Source of the DNA: Lutjanus erythropterus
Lineage: Eukaryota; Chordata; Actinopteri; Lutjaniformes; Lutjanidae
Direction of reading: 5' to 3'
Assembly (NCBI GenBank): GCA_020091685.1
Contig: CM034610.1
Coordinates: 11,716,746 to 11,780,745, forward strand
Length of the DNA stretch: 64,000 nt
Both the position numbers and the translations under genes were made by a program. Shown here piece by piece: positions 47,311 to 61,085 of this stretch. Positions within the stretch are counted from its first letter, which is position 1. The number at the start of each line of letters is the position of its first letter. The notes under the pieces were generated by a model. It saw only the letters and a list, made by a program, of their open reading frames with translations, was not told the origin of the DNA and ran no database searches.

Positions 47311-47993
47311 TTCCTTATTTGGTTGGTATAGTGGTAAAAAAAAAAACAGTCTTGCTCTGCATACTGAATAACCCTAATTGAGAGCTATTGGCTATCACGT
47401 AATTAAGTAGCAACTGAAGGAACATTTCAACATTTTTGTTCTCTGAGTCACTAATTACATTTGATCAGTTCTTAATTTTTCTTACACCATCATCATTAAC
47501 AAACCACACCTGTTTTTGTTAAAACCAAACTGAAGTTGTTAGACCCATGCAACATTCATCAAGTTAGCATATATAGCCTCATCTGTTGCAAGCTATTTTA
47601 GTTAACAGCGTACTGTTTTCATAGCCTGAAATGGAGTGTGTACTTGGGCTGATAGCACTGCAGGTCCAAAAATATATATTTACTTCATCATTTATCTTTA
47701 TTTATATGGTCCAAGCAGGTCTAGTAGGAGAAGAGAATAATGTGGTCATTCAGCTACAGAACAGTGTTTCACATTTCATGTTATTTGGTGGCAGCCACCC
47801 AACACCCCTTCCCCTCCACCACTCACTAACACACCTACATTTATCATTTGTATTTAGTTTATTCTGCTGACATTTTGCATTGTATTGTATCCAGTCATGT
47901 TTACAATAAGCGTGGCAGTGCAGCGCATGCAACAGTGCACGCCAGCTTGGGTTTAAATGAAACTCATGTAACCTTTGCAGATTTTGACCACAA

Positions 47994-50900
47994 ATGGCAG
48001 AGGGTTTCACTGCATTCCTGCTGTCTGGGATACTGATGTGCGGTCTGCTTCTCCACACGGTGTCTCAACATGGAGCCAATGTCGATGAACCCAGTAAGAA
48101 GCCAAATTTCATCGTCATATTGGCAGATGATATTGGGTGGGCCGACCTGGATGCTAACCAGCCTGAAGAGAAGGCAAACAACACGCCTTACCTCAACCTG
48201 ATGGTCGAGCAAGGACTAAGGTAGATAATGTATTATCTATTATGTAGCACTATTCCATCTTGTATTGTCAAAGTCTGATGTAAATCCTTATGACCTATTT
48301 GATATCATATAAGCTTGCTAACATTAGCTATCAGATATAACTAGCTAGCTAACAACTGTTGTAGATTAGATTAGAAAAGTTGACCGAGGTTCTGCTGAGT
48401 AGCAAGCTTGGTTGACTGTTGGAGCACAGAGCTAAAAAGGGGCGGGACTCAGGAAGGGTCAACTGTCAACAAGGTACTTAAAAATGACTTTTTTTTTCAG
48501 ATTTACAGACTTCCACTCTCCTGCCTCAACCTGTTCTCCATCCCGTGCTGCCATCCTGACAGGCCGCTATGGCCTAAGAAACGGGGTGACTCATAACTTC
48601 GCTGTGGGCTCTGTGGCTGGTCTGCCTCTGTCTGAAGTCACCTTGCCCCAGCTACTACAGAAGGCGGGTTATTACACCGCCATGATCGGGAAATGGCATC
48701 TTGGTCACAACGGACCATATGGTCCAACTAACAGAGGTAAGTAGGAGCTTGAAGTTTGACCTCCAAAATCCCCAAGGACAAAACTAGACACAACAGGCAG
48801 GAATTTCCAATGAGATGCGTGAATTTTGGTCATGCCTTATCTTTTTAGTTGAGAGTTTGCTCTTAAAAAGCACCGTGAGTTTTCCTTTGATTGAGAATAC
48901 ACTAGAGATTGGTTTTGGGTGTGAACATTTCCTTCAAGAATGGACAAATCAAAATGAAAAACCCTATACCAGCCATACAGATGAGATTAGATAAAGTTAT
49001 ATGAAACCTTAATAAATCCTATGAGGAAAGCTACACGCACAAGCTACAATAGGATAATTTATAGAAGAGTCAGATATGAATAAGAGCAGATGGTGTATGG
49101 GTTATATATACACACTACTGACAAGTCCAAAGTGTAAAACTGCTTAAAGGTTCCAGTCCAGCCTTGAAGATCTGCAAAATGGCAGCAGTACCATCAGTAA
49201 CAGAAGAAATGCTGAGACACAAAGAGATTATAACATACAAACATTTATTTAACAGTTGAAGGATTTCAAACATTATGAAAATGCAAAAATATTTCTATAT
49301 GCCACACAAAACACTGAGACATGAGTTAACACACATAGACACACACACTTACTTTTGTATTGCGCACTATCTTTCCAGCTCAGTGTCAGTTTCTCTAGGC
49401 CATTCCATGCATGTATTGGCCTCGCTGCAGGGAGCAGACGACAAACAACTCCAAGCAGCTGTGTCCTGTGAGACGGCAGACCTGCTCCTGACTTTTCGCC
49501 TACAGCTGACTCAACACGCAACCCTCACCAACACTTCCCCATCAGCCACCCCTTCAACCAACCTCTCATTCCTCTGTTGGGTGGAACATCCTCAACCTGT
49601 AAATCGTACTGTATTTGTAAGCTTGTGCAGCAAGATACAAACAGGTTATCTACACTCTGGAATTTAAGACTGGGTTGCACAAACAAAGATTCATTTAATC
49701 TGTTTAGTTATAAACAGAGGTTAAACCTAGGTTTAAAATTAGTAAATCCAAATTTAAAATTAATGTTACATTCTTTGCTAGTTAGTTAAAAGGTTAACCA
49801 AATGTTACATTGTTTGCTAGCTAGCTAAAAGTTAGTTACTTAAAGTTAATGCTGGACCACATTTATTGAGTTAAAAATTTTGGTGCAACAGAATTTAAGT
49901 TTAGAGTAAAAACAAAACATAGATTTGAAGAGAGGGTTAAATTAAATCTTTCTTAATTTTAGGGAAATTTTAAAGTTTGGTAAAATATAATTTGAAGTTA
50001 ACCCATCATTTAATTAGGTTTTAAAATGTATCCATGGTGGGATAATCCAGTAAAAGCCATTGGAGCACCCATTGACTGGCCAAGGTTTTCTCCAATATGC
50101 TGGACTTGGCCTCATGTTTGGACAGTTTGCCATTGGACAGAGCTGGCATTTGTGAGCGATCATGGCAGGATCACACACTTAATATCCATTAAAGATATTT
50201 GTTTCAGATGCTCACTCGGCAGTTTGTTTTTTAGTACGTAGACAGAAAAAACGGTTTAGCTTTGCCACAACTGGTCACCCTGCTTGGCAACAGGGATGGA
50301 GCCTAAACAGCAGACAAGATGCCTACAGTTATTTACTGATTAAACAGCATACAGGGAGGTACACAGCTAACACAAAACTAAACTAACAAAAGTAAGATGA
50401 ACTGACAGGGCGTGAGGGAAAATGAGCTGGCTAAATGTGTGGAGGCCTGTTTAGAAAAGTGGAGACAGGTGAGCAGGTGGACAAGGAAGACGAGGAGATG
50501 GGGGAAAAAAAGGGAAGGTCAAAGGGCATGTGGTGGACAGATGAAATATGGCAGTGAAGGGGCGTGGAGAAGACAAACTGTGACATTTATTGCCTGGAAA
50601 CTGATGTTAGTAAGATAACACTGTCGGTCAGAGACACAGAGGTCTTTGGTTTTATGACCAGACCAAAGGTAAACACCGAATGAACAGTGTTTTTGCATTT
50701 GTGTGATGAGCCACACAAACACTGAACCAAGCTGAAGAACATCTGGGACTTTTATAAGCTGGGATAATTTGCAGTTTAAAATTCAGTTTGATGTAGAAGA
50801 TTGATAGCTAACAATACATAGCACAGAATTAAACGCTGATGTCTCAAAACATGAGGTAACTCTTGAGAAAACAGTAGCGCTCTTCTTTCCACAGTCACTA

Positions 50901-53900
50901 GACATCAACCTTGTCCAACATCTGTTGAAAGTTTGGCTACAGAAACCATACCTTACCCCCTACTCCCACTTACAACTGTGCTATTGGTTGAGAAATATTC
51001 TTTCTTCATAACAATGCATGTGTTTGTATTTTGGTGTATTGGTTAAAAGCACAGTCCAAACATAAAGTGTCTTTTTCTGCTTGTATTTATGAATAATATT
51101 TGCACCATGTTTATTGTCTCTTGTGCAGGTTTTGACTACTACTTAGGTATTCCTTACAGTAATGACATGGGCTGTACTGACATACCTGGATACAATCTGC
51201 CACAGTGCCCTCCCTGTGTTTCATTTGGACCTCAAGTGATCAGGTGTGGCTCTGTGCTCCTACTTAAATAAACATGACACTCCCAGGCAACAGTGAAAGT
51301 TGTTCTACTCACAGATGTTGTTCCGTCAGAGTGTATGAGAATGCTATCATTGGACTTGTCAAATTAATTTGTATACTTAAGTCTCTGGCATGCAGCTGCA
51401 AAATGGCAACACCAAGAGGCTTCCTTTGGTTTGTGTCCATTTGTTTGAGAGAGAGGGAGAGAGCGCAGCAGTGTGAATGAAGTGAGGGACCAGTGCTAGC
51501 AAGAAAGCTGGTGAATCCAAGACCTACAGCTGTGAATATGTAAACACTCGCGCACGCACACATGCCATACATTAATGTTATTGTGCTCTGTTGTCCTTAT
51601 GGTCTAGACTGAAGCGGAGCATAAATGGAAGCTGTTATTCCAAAGTGGGCCTTCCTCTGATTGAAAACAGCAGTATTGTGGAGCAGCCGCTTGACCTGTG
51701 GACGCTAACGGAACAATACAAATCTGCTGCATCCAGGATTATACAACATGCAAGGTACAATACAGCTGCAGACACAAAGGACAATAAGACATTAGGTTAA
51801 TGATATGTGTGTTACAGAACAAAGCTTTTCTACAACACAGTAATACATTACAATATGTGTGTGTCAATAAAAAATATATACATGTGTGTATATATAGATC
51901 TTTATTTTATTTTTTCCTATTTTTCTGTCTCCTGTTCTGTGTCACTTTCTGATCGCTATGTCTTGAGACAGGTTTTTGTGACCGAAAAACGTGCACTTTT
52001 TTAATAAATCAGTGCAGGGGTGATAAGTGTGTGCAGGAATTAACTTTTTTCTTTCAAGTGCGTTCATAAAATAGCCAGAGGTCCAGAAGGCAAAGGGGGT
52101 TTATGCTCTAATTTCATCATATAATTGACAACATACAGTATCATAGAGACTTTATACAAATGTATATAATAATATTGTAAATCATAAGGTTACACCGATT
52201 CAATTTCTTCATTTTCTTCTAAAAATACAGCATGCTAGATGTAGCTGTTGATCATATTGACAGTTTGACTTGTTTTAGATGTTGACAGGCTGCTCCTGTA
52301 CAAATACACTGAATGAATAGTCCTTAAAGGAGTGAGCAGCTTTTACTGAGTCTTACGTTGTGCAGCTTGTGTGTTTGAGTTTCCATAGAGAGTAAGCTTC
52401 TCTTTTGTGCCTGTTTGTTGTCCACTGACTCTGCAGTGAAACTTTGTCTGTGTCTCTGTCTGCGTATGTATGTATATCAAATGCGATATGGTCCAATAAG
52501 AGACAGCTGAAAAAGTGGAGTGTGTATGTCAAAACACTCAACCAAACATACTTTGCACTGCTGTCTCCCATATAAGAGGTGTTCTGGCGCCGTGTCCTGT
52601 GCCAGCTTGAGAATACCAACTTCTCCCCTCCAAGGCAATTCAGAGTCCCTCCTTTTAAACACAGCAGACTGAAGAATTCTTTTATACAGCAGTCTATCCT
52701 GTTGCTAAACCAAAATCAGTATGCTGCTAACTGAGACCTAAATTCAAAGGATTTATTGTTTACGTTTGTGGAAAGCATCACATGTATTCTGTATGTTAAA
52801 TCTGTGTAATCTTTTGAATTGAGCTACCCGAGAATGTACCATATATATCGTATCGTTTTATATGGTTTTGTAGCATATCCTATTGTATTTTATCATGTTG
52901 TATTGTATCATGGTGTATCGTGTCATATTGTCTCAAGTGAAACATTAGTAACTTGATCATGGCAGGACTGAAAAATGATGATGTTATGATGATAGAAGTA
53001 AAAGTCAAGGCCAGTATCCCTTATGCTCACTTTGTACCTCATTACCTTGTACACTGCAACAGTGAAGATAGGCTGGTCTGTTGGTCTGTTGCTGTGTTGC
53101 TGCTCATCTGGAGGGGGTATGAGGAGGGAGGATCAGAGGAATGCACATTACCATTACAGGCTGAGAACTGAGGACGTGCTGCATACTTTGCTAAGTAAAA
53201 GTACTAATACCACGCTGTGAAAATACTCCACTATAAGTAAAGGTCAAGTAAAGTAAAAGTATTTACAATAAGGTATTATAAGCAAAATGCACTCAAAGTA
53301 TAAAAAGTAAAAATACCAATTGTACTAGTAAAATGGTCCTTGTTAGTGTTTTACTATTATATATGAGGTTCTGGATTACTATTACTGCTGAATTAATGTG
53401 CATTTTACTGAGGTAGATGTATAAGGTTGAGTTACTTTATTTACTGTTGGGTAGTTTAATCTACAGTCTACAGTCTACATACTCGATAACACAAACTTTT
53501 TCATGTCAAGGACCCTCACAGTAGACACATTAGAGGGCAGATACCAAATTTTAGGTGATTTTTCTGAAGGAATCCCCTCTCAGATTTTTTTTTAGCCATA
53601 GCCCATAAAGGAACACTGAGTCCTTCAAATACTTCTGCAAAATAACTAATAAATAAAGCTGTCAGACAATGTAGCGGAGTAAAAAGTACAATATATGACT
53701 CAGGGGTGTAGTGGAGAAGAAGTATAAAGTTACATTCAATAGAACTACTCAAGTAAAGTACCTTGGATTTGTACTTAAGTAAATGCACTTAGTAACATTC
53801 CACTACTGATACCGGCATGGTCTAGTAAAGCATGAAGCCTGGGAAAATGAGTTACCTTAACTTAACTCTAGATTAGCTTATCTAGATCCTACGCTCTTGA

Positions 53901-56900
53901 TGGTGTATTAATAATAATGCCTTTGTGAGGCTTGATCCTTGCATCTTTGCAAATACACACCATTCAGATTCAGATACAAACGGTCATATTTAACTGCCAT
54001 GTCTGTAGATATGGTCTGAAAGAACACAGGAGCTTTGTTAATTTGTGTCTACGTGCTGGTAATAGTGTAGAGTGTGTGTGTGTGTGTTGGAAGGACAGGA
54101 GGGGGGTAAACCTGCTGTTTGCAGCTGTCTGTGAAAAGCAGGCCTTCATGCTATAGTCCAGGGTCATGTGAACGAGGCAGCGGTTGTTAGTCATGTGCTG
54201 TCGAGACCCAAAGTCTGCAGACTTTCTTGCAGTAAAGCTCTTTAAAATGCTAATGCTGCGTTCCAAATTTGAGAGAAAATTGGCAAGTTCACATTCCTAC
54301 AAAAAGGAAATGTCAAAATGCACTTTAAAGTGGGAAACATGCTCCAGTAAACATATTCATACCCAATGAATGTGACACGTTGTTTTCAACATGATATAGG
54401 CACAAAATGTACTTGAGTTCATTTTTCAGCAGTGTATACATTTAAATCCATATTCCAAAAAAGTAGTCAGAAGGGACTGAACATGAGCAAATGCTTAAAT
54501 TACAGTTATTGCATTATGTTGTTCTACTCATTGTCATTTTTATAAGCTTGAACATGAGTAGAAACCAGCATGTGATTGGATACCAGACTCCTGTCCTTTT
54601 GCTTAGACATTAAATCTGTTTGTGTACAAATATTGATTCATAGAAGCATTTGTCAATATAAGGCTGGGTTGCAGCAACAGGGATTATTTTTTAAACCCAT
54701 TATGTTGTACCAGGGTCCAATTTAAACTTTGATCCAATATTAACTTTAGACTTACACTTGAGTAGGTTTAAATAAATTTTAATAAAATAAATAATATTTC
54801 TATGTATTAAATAAATAAATACATTTTTTTTAGATTATCTTTTCTCAAAGGAGGAGAAATTAGAACTTCTCTGCTTAACTTTCTTTTTTTTTTTTAAACT
54901 TTCAGCACACAAGCAAACAATATAAGTTTTTTTAAAACTTTGCAGCTAGCTAGCAAACAATGTAATAGTTTATATATGATGATTTATTTATTTAGCAATT
55001 TGTTAAGGAATACAGAGCCTTTATCCATACTAGGTCTCAGCAGCATTCTAAACTGATTTTAATTCATTAATTTATTCATCTTCAGATTGTTTAAACTGTA
55101 TTAAACTCTGATTTACATCACTAAACTAAACTTAACTAAACATATATTAGTTTGAATTGTCCAACAGATCTCTGCTTAATTTTAAATATGGGTTTACTCA
55201 TTTGAAACCTAGTTTTGCTAAACTCTGATTGGAACTAATCTTAGCAACCCAGTCTAAGCCATCTTCATTGTCTCTGCAGGGAGCGAGGACAGCCGTATCT
55301 CCTCTATATAGCTACGGCTCACATGCACGTTCCTTTGGCCCCTCCGCTCCCTCCAGATGCTTCTGCCACCGCCCGTCGTCCAGATGATGGCAAGGTCTAC
55401 ACCGCCAGCCTGCAAGAGATGGATGGTCTGGTGGGGGCAGTAAAGAGCATCTCTGATGACACAGACAAAGACAATACTCTCATCTGGTTCACTGGTTAGT
55501 CAGCTAGATGGATTATGCCTGTTCTTTCACACCAGCAGAAAAGCCTTTATCTTGTTTTGTGTGTGTGTGTGTGTGTTTAGGTGACAACGGACCTTGGGAA
55601 CAGAAGTGCCAGTATGCAGGAAGTGTCGGACCTTTCATGGGAAAGTGGCAGACCAGCAGAGGTACAAGAAATAAACTTTATGACACATTAGAAACTCATT
55701 TCAGGCATGCTTCATGAAGGGGGTTGGTTTGTTCGATTACATGGTAGCAGCTGGAGCTACTGTACATGTTACTGCAGTGACTCCTCCTATTCCCAGAGTG
55801 ATCTTTTTCCTGTGTGTCAGGTGGAGGCTCAGCTAAGCGGACCACCTGGGAAGGAGGTCACAGGGTACCAACAGTGGCTTATTGGCCCGGGAGGATTCCT
55901 GCAAACGCCACCAGCTCCGCCTTGCTCAGGTACACCCATTTTACCAATAAGCAGAGACTACTTTAAATCCCTCAAAAATACTTTAGTAATCCTTTGTTTA
56001 CTTTATAAGCATTATATGTACATAAGGATGATTTTTTTTAGCCATAGTAGCAGCATGTCTCTAGTAATGGTATTTTCTGTCAGTTGACTAAATATCTACA
56101 TCGAACGTTTTGTTCAAAATGATCAGTCATGAGGACAGATGTTGAGCTAATGTTCTTACTTGGAGAAGATTTGTGTTGTGTGGTTTGTTTTGTTTTGTCA
56201 TACAGATCTTTGTTTCGTTAATGAGGAAAGTGTACGTCATATATACTGAGACCTCTCCTCTCCTCTTCATGTCCTCTTGCAGTGGTATGGACATCTTCCC
56301 AACCCTTCTGTCCCTGGCAGGTGTAACTCCCCCCTCAGACAGACGTTATGATGGGATCGACGCCACAAATATCCTCCTGCATGGTGAACAGGCTGGTCAT
56401 GAGGTGCAAACTAGTTCTTGTTATCAATCTTACTTTGGTTTATGTGAATAACTTCCCTGTGTTGTCAGTGGGTGTGGTGTAGACATGAGTTCCTCTCTTC
56501 TCTCTCGTAGTTTCTCTTCCATCCTAACAGCGGAGCTGCAGGGAGGTTCGGCGACCTGCAGACAGTTCGAACAGGGAAATACAAAGCTTTTTACATGACA
56601 GGTACAGGCAGAGCAAAAAACAGTCACGCTACATGCACAGATGTGATGATATGACGGCCATTTGAAATATTTGTGAGCAAACTGACAAAACCTGTTCCTC
56701 TGTTCACCTGTTCACCTCACCACAGGGTGGTACCAGTCCAGTGACCTTTTGATTTGTGCAAACGTATTTCCAGAGCATAACTTAAAATAGAGCAAGAGAT
56801 GTGTATCAGTTGGCTAAATCAGTCTGCATCAGTATCTGTGTATATGTTGTCAGATATTTTTGAACAACATATTATGCAGATTGTTTTTATTTACACCAGT

Positions 56901-57534
56901 ATTTGCACCAGTGTTACATCAAGTACGTTTTTGACTCAGTAGTGCTTTACAATATTAGGTTCATGTTACAGTTTATCACAAAGTGACACTTGATAACAAC
57001 TCACGTAAAAGGAAATGAACATATACTGTAATTTTATATTTTGTTGAGTTGTATTTAATGTTGTTTGTTTTTTTTAATTTAAAGGACCCACGTGTAAGAT
57101 TGCAGTTCTTACAGATATAAGCACCTCTTCTCTCATATTATTTTGTCAATAAATTTGCATAAATCTTGTGCACTGGACCTTTCAACATTTTATTGTGGCA
57201 AAAAAAGTGAAATAAGGCTAATAATAAATACACCTCTTCTCATTGCTTTGCAGGTGCAGCTGAGGCCTGCGGTGGTGCAACAGGAAGTCAGCAGCTCCAT
57301 GACCCACCGCTGATATTTGATCTGCAGCGTGATGAGGCTGAGGAAACACCCCTGGACGTCGAGACACCAGAATACCAGGCGATTGCGGAGAAGATCGCCC
57401 GCAGGAGGGAGGAGTTATTATGGGACATTGCCACAGACGAGTCTGTGTCCACAGCAGATTACAGCACAGACAAATCAGCAGCACCCTGCTGTGACCCTGG
57501 ACGGCCTGTTTGCCGCTGCCCCTCGCTGGGCTGA
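47994..57534 (+). CDS. arsg: ARSG, arylsulfatase G (lysosomal sulfatase)
   Basis: Lysosomal sulfatase; human ARSG is the glucosamine-3-O-sulfatase of heparan sulfate breakdown. Ten coding exons: 47994-48220, 48501-48736, 51129-51243, 51608-51754, 55280-55494, 55581-55661, 55821-55929, 56283-56403, 56511-56601, 57254-57534; 540 residues (human 525). A signal peptide covers about 1-25 ([13 protein letters not shown]). The metal-binding aspartates D45-D46 are in [10 protein letters not shown]. The formylglycine-forming motif CSPSR begins at Cys87 (TGT at 48532), followed by [16 protein letters not shown] and FTGDNGPW are the other sulfatase active-site blocks. N-glycosylation sequons include NGS, NSS and NAT. 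The Cys-rich end ([11 protein letters not shown]) matches the family. All catalytic residues I could check are intact. The gene is convergent with WIPI1 and divergent from SLC16A6, as in human 17q24.2. Confidence 0.95.
48290..48460. repeat. 'gctagctaac' repeat, second copy (ARSG intron 1)
   Basis: Shares gctaacattagct, ggttctgctgagtag and ggagcacagagctaaaaagg with the SLC16A6 intron 2 copy at 41750-42130. It ends 41 bp before ARSG exon 2. Confidence 0.55.
49667..50035. mobile_element. Fold-back MITE family B, copy 3
   Basis: The left end gactgggttgcacaaacaaa matches copies 1, 2 and 4. Inverted inner pieces (aaattagtaaatccaaattt; ccatcatttaattaggtttt) follow. The right terminal arm has decayed. 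It lies in ARSG intron 2. Confidence 0.65.
53185..53812. mobile_element. Long copy of the 'aagtaactaagtacatttac' teleost repeat, with an insert
   Basis: The right end read backwards is gtggaatgttactaagtgca, then tttacttaagtacaaatcc. Inner strings (aagtaaaagtactaatacca; ctgttgggtagtttaatcta; aaagctgtcagacaatgtag) are those of the widespread teleost repeat. About 53480-53635 does not fit the repeat and is probably a later insertion. It lies in ARSG intron 4. Confidence 0.75.
54660..55260. mobile_element. Fold-back MITE family B, copy 4 (abuts ARSG exon 5)
   Basis: The left end is aaggctgggttgcagcaaca; the right end is ctaatcttagcaacccagtc, then taagcc. These are inverted copies. The inner pair includes gttttgctaaactctgattg on the right. 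Its right edge is only 19 nt from the first base of ARSG exon 5. Confidence 0.75.
55558..55578 (+). repeat. arsg: (TG)9T3 tract at an ARSG splice acceptor
   Basis: Nine TG units followed by TTT and then AG|GTGACAAC, the start of ARSG exon 6. The tract takes the place of a normal pyrimidine tract in an intron of only 86 nt (55495-55580). Confidence 0.9.
57081..57182. mobile_element. Deleted TIR MITE in last ARSG intron
   Basis: Ends aaaggacccacgtgtaagat and aaatcttgtgcactggacct, then tt. It is a short derivative of the family at 16988-17311. Its right end is 71 bp before ARSG exon 10. Confidence 0.7.
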
Positions 57535-58194
57535 GGGTGGGGAAATCGCACACACAAACACTCACATGACAGGCTGAAAGAGAAGCAAACAGATGTGGAG
57601 ACAAATATCTTCTTTTAGATGTGCTCAGCTGTTTGTTTGTAGAGCATGTTGTTTGGGAGGTTCAATGTCCAGATGCAGCAGGAGACGTGCAAACAAGCAG
57701 AGAGTGGACAAACTAGTGTTTTGAGGTCAATCGTTTTGGGAAAATACAATCGATGAGACAGTAAAGACATGCTACAATGTATGAATCAATTTGTTTCAGT
57801 GTAATTCAACATGGAAAAGTTGAAAGAAAGATGAGCAAAAGTTAGCTTTGTTATTATTTTGTTGGATATATTAGATTGGTAACCCTTTCTATGAAGTCTA
57901 CATCTGTGGTGTGTAATGGGTGCATTCATAGTGAATTATTATGGATTAATAATACTTTACAACTACACTCACCCATAAGTCGCCTCAGTGCTTGCTCTTC
58001 ATGCTCTATATGAAACGTGCCCTGAGATAACTCTGCTATGATTCAGCACTACATAAATACAATTAAATTGAATTAGATTGAAATAAATAAATACTTTCTG
58101 GTGCATTATATTGACAGCCATAAAATATTATAGATGTGACTTATTATGAATTATAAGTTTGTGTCTTATGGACGCTTTTGACTAGTTAGGAACT

Positions 58195-58500
58195 TTAGCA
58201 TGGATCTTCAATAAGGGTTCCATGACCCCTAGGGGGTCCTCAGAGTTACTGCAGGGGGTCCAAGAAACATTGATAGTTTTTAAAAAATATTTTTTCCCCA
58301 AAATCCAAAAATTCCAGAAGTTTAATCTGAAAATAGACATTGACATGAGCCCAAAATGTTATTGAAAACAATATTTGATTTGTACATTGACCAAAGGTTA
58401 TGTAGGTATTACTGAAATGTAACCATACAGTCACTCTTGTGAGCAATGATGGGTCATTTTGTGACTGTGCCAGCAAGAACTTGACCTACCCTCCACCTCA
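58195..58500. repeat. Dispersed repeat 'gacccctagggggtcctcag'
   Basis: Begins ataagggttccatgacccct, then agggggtcctcagagttact, a string I recognise from teleost repeats. The right border is uncertain. Confidence 0.45.
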
Positions 58501-60039
58501 GACAGTGAGACGCCTCAACAGTCAACCATAATAAGGACTCATAGCCATCAAAAGTTATCACTGTTGTGTTATGTAAAGTGACATACATACTGATGCATCA
58601 GTAATAATGCACACTTCGTCATAACATTTCATTGTTGGTGGTAAGTATATTTTCATGCATTTTATGCTGCATCATAAGAGTTTATTATCAAAGATGCCAA
58701 AATGCAGAGAATTTCTGCTCTAGGAACCTTATATATTCTCATAAGAAAAGGACAAAATACATTTTGTCAAGCTTTATTTTCACAATGCGATCAAAGCAGT
58801 GAGTTGGGATATTTTTTGGTGTTTTTTGCATAATAGTTACTTAAGATGCAGCATAAACATTAGCAAATCTCCCCAGTACTGTATATCTGAATCTCTTTAA
58901 CAAAATCATACACATTTAAACTGTTCTATGAGATCTCCTTTTGATGACTAATATAGTTTTCTTTAACTGAAATTACCTCACACTTTGAACACCTGTATTA
59001 CTGTGTAAGACCAATCAGTCAACCTCTAGTTTAAAACTAGTCAAGAGCATCCATAAGACACTTGATCTCATAATTCATGATAAATCACATCTATAATGTG
59101 TTATGACTGTTGATGTAGTGCCTTAGAAAGCATTATGAGTGTTTGAGTGTAGTCATGAAGCATAATGAATGATTTAAACATGAGCATGAATTACTGCAAA
59201 TCAAAATCAAAACTACAGTGTGCAGAGGTTGATTCACTTCTCAGCTTTAATGAGTCTCTGGCGTAAACGTCCAGTATCAACAGCTCAATGCAGCGTAAGG
59301 GTGTCCTAACAGCGCCACCTTTTGGCAAATCAAATGGTATTACCATGTTACTTATTACAACAGTACTATATATAAATGTTATATATACATTATACACACA
59401 GTAAAAATCCTCAATATATAGTCACGCATTGGTAAGTCTATGCGTTTGATGTGTAATACTTAAAACATTTTGCAAAAAGAATATTTAATACATCAAAATA
59501 AAAATGACTATGACTTCCATGTTAACATATTCAGCATCATGTAGTAATAAAAAGGTCTTCAGGATATCACTGAAATTCAAGGCCTGTAACTTCGTCATGT
59601 ACAGCTCAACATCAAGCGTTTCACATTCAGCTGTTTGCCTGATCCTTCCACAGACTCCTCCAGGATACATTATCAGATTACGTTTGTGACTCCGCAGGTT
59701 CTTTAGTCTCATCTATCGCTACCATAATTAGTAATGACAGCTGCATCTACAAGTCATGTAATACTTACTGCATGGATGATGGTTTAAATAGTGTGTCACA
59801 CTTACGACATGTTTTCCTTCTTGAGTGAGCCGCTGCTCGTCGTTCCTGAGGTGTGACACATTTAATGCCCATTGATAAGCTCCCCGAATTCCTGAGGCCT
59901 GATTGACAAAAAATGCCCTCGTGACAGGTTTTCAGATACTGAGTCCTAAGGCCAGTGAGTGGCAGAAAACACCGCACTTGGCTTTTTTTTTAGCAGCTGC
60001 TAAAATTACCTGTCAGGTGACGTCTTAGCACCTCTCATA

Positions 60040-61085
60040 AAGACATAGTTTTTTGATGTGGGGTTATATGAGGTACTTATTGATAGTTTATTACTTACAG
60101 TAGAAGGTGGTCGGCACACCCTCAATTTGGTGAGGCAGACATGAGTACGAGCATGGAAGCTAAGCAATGTACTGCTGTAGACGGGGTTGGCAACAGAACT
60201 ATTAACTAAGTAATTTTTCATGCCAAAATGACAGAATATGCTGTTTTCAGCCTGTAGAATATGGAGAAATCAGTTTCTTATCATATTAAACTCAATATCT
60301 TTGGTTTTCGACTGACACAGCAAGACATTTAAAGACATCACCTTGAGCTTTGAAAAACTGGGATAGACATTTTTCACTGTTTTCTGACATTTTATAGACA
60401 TTACATTGATTAAACTTAAGTCTTTGTTGTTGTTTGATAACTACTTAAAAAAAGGTAATTTGTACAGGGGCTAGTAAAAACTGACTTTGGGCAAGTAGAT
60501 TTCTGACCCACTTGTTTTCACTGGGCAAGTAAAAAAAAAAAAAAACTAAAGTTGAACCCTGATATTTAGAATATTTTCTATTGGACAGCCTTTTCTTTTG
60601 GGAAACCGCCATTACATAAGCAAAATGTCTTTCTCTCAAAACCAAACTCCACAGGCGAAATCAGTTTATTTTTCCTCACAGAACACAGGAGCTGCTAGTC
60701 TTCTGCACCCTCCACGTGTTAGTTTGTTTGGTTTATTGTGTGACTTTGGTGGAATCCAAATTAATTCTTTAAAACACCGAAGTCTCACAGTAACACAAAT
60801 TAATGAACTGATTGAGGCAGTGGTGGACCAGCAACTCCTGTGATCTGCATCGTAAAATGATTGAATTCTCCCATGGAGTTTGGTTGGTTTTGAGAAAGCA
60901 GTATTTAGGAATATTTACGTAGTCAAAATACATTTTATTACTAACCCTGTCCACAGCAGTACATTGCCCAGCTTCCTACAGCGATACTGGGGGCGTGCTG
61001 ACCGCCATCTACTGTAGGTAATACACTGACTATTGATTAGTAACTCATATAACCCCACTCAAAATTATCTGAATGATCACTTTAA
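60040..61085. mobile_element. Fold-back MITE family A, copy 6 (longest)
   Basis: The left arm is tttgatgtggggttatatga, then ggtacttattgatag. The right arm is gggggcgtgctgaccgccat, then ctactgtaggtaatacactg and ...ataaccccactcaaaattatc. Inner inverted pairs include ccacaggcgaaatcag and actcctgtgatctgc. It shows the full terminal arms best, but about 300 bp of extra sequence (60240-60560) suggests an internal insertion. Confidence 0.75.

Larger units (their letters stand above)
45561..47980. other. SLC16A6-ARSG spacer / ARSG 5' leader intron
   Basis: No coding ORF. The ARSG start codon lies in an exon with an acceptor at 47980, so at least one upstream ARSG leader exon exists. It is probably near the CG-rich block at 45150-45650, but I cannot fix it. 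The rest is AT-rich. It contains a fragment of the 'gtggaaagtaactaagtaca' repeat (45853-45908) and a hAT-like MITE (46982-47310). Confidence 0.45.

Noticed and set aside
49275..49667. 130-residue ORF in ARSG intron 2
   Set aside because: No recognisable protein, no splice fit with ARSG phase, and not flanked by promoter or poly(A) signals.
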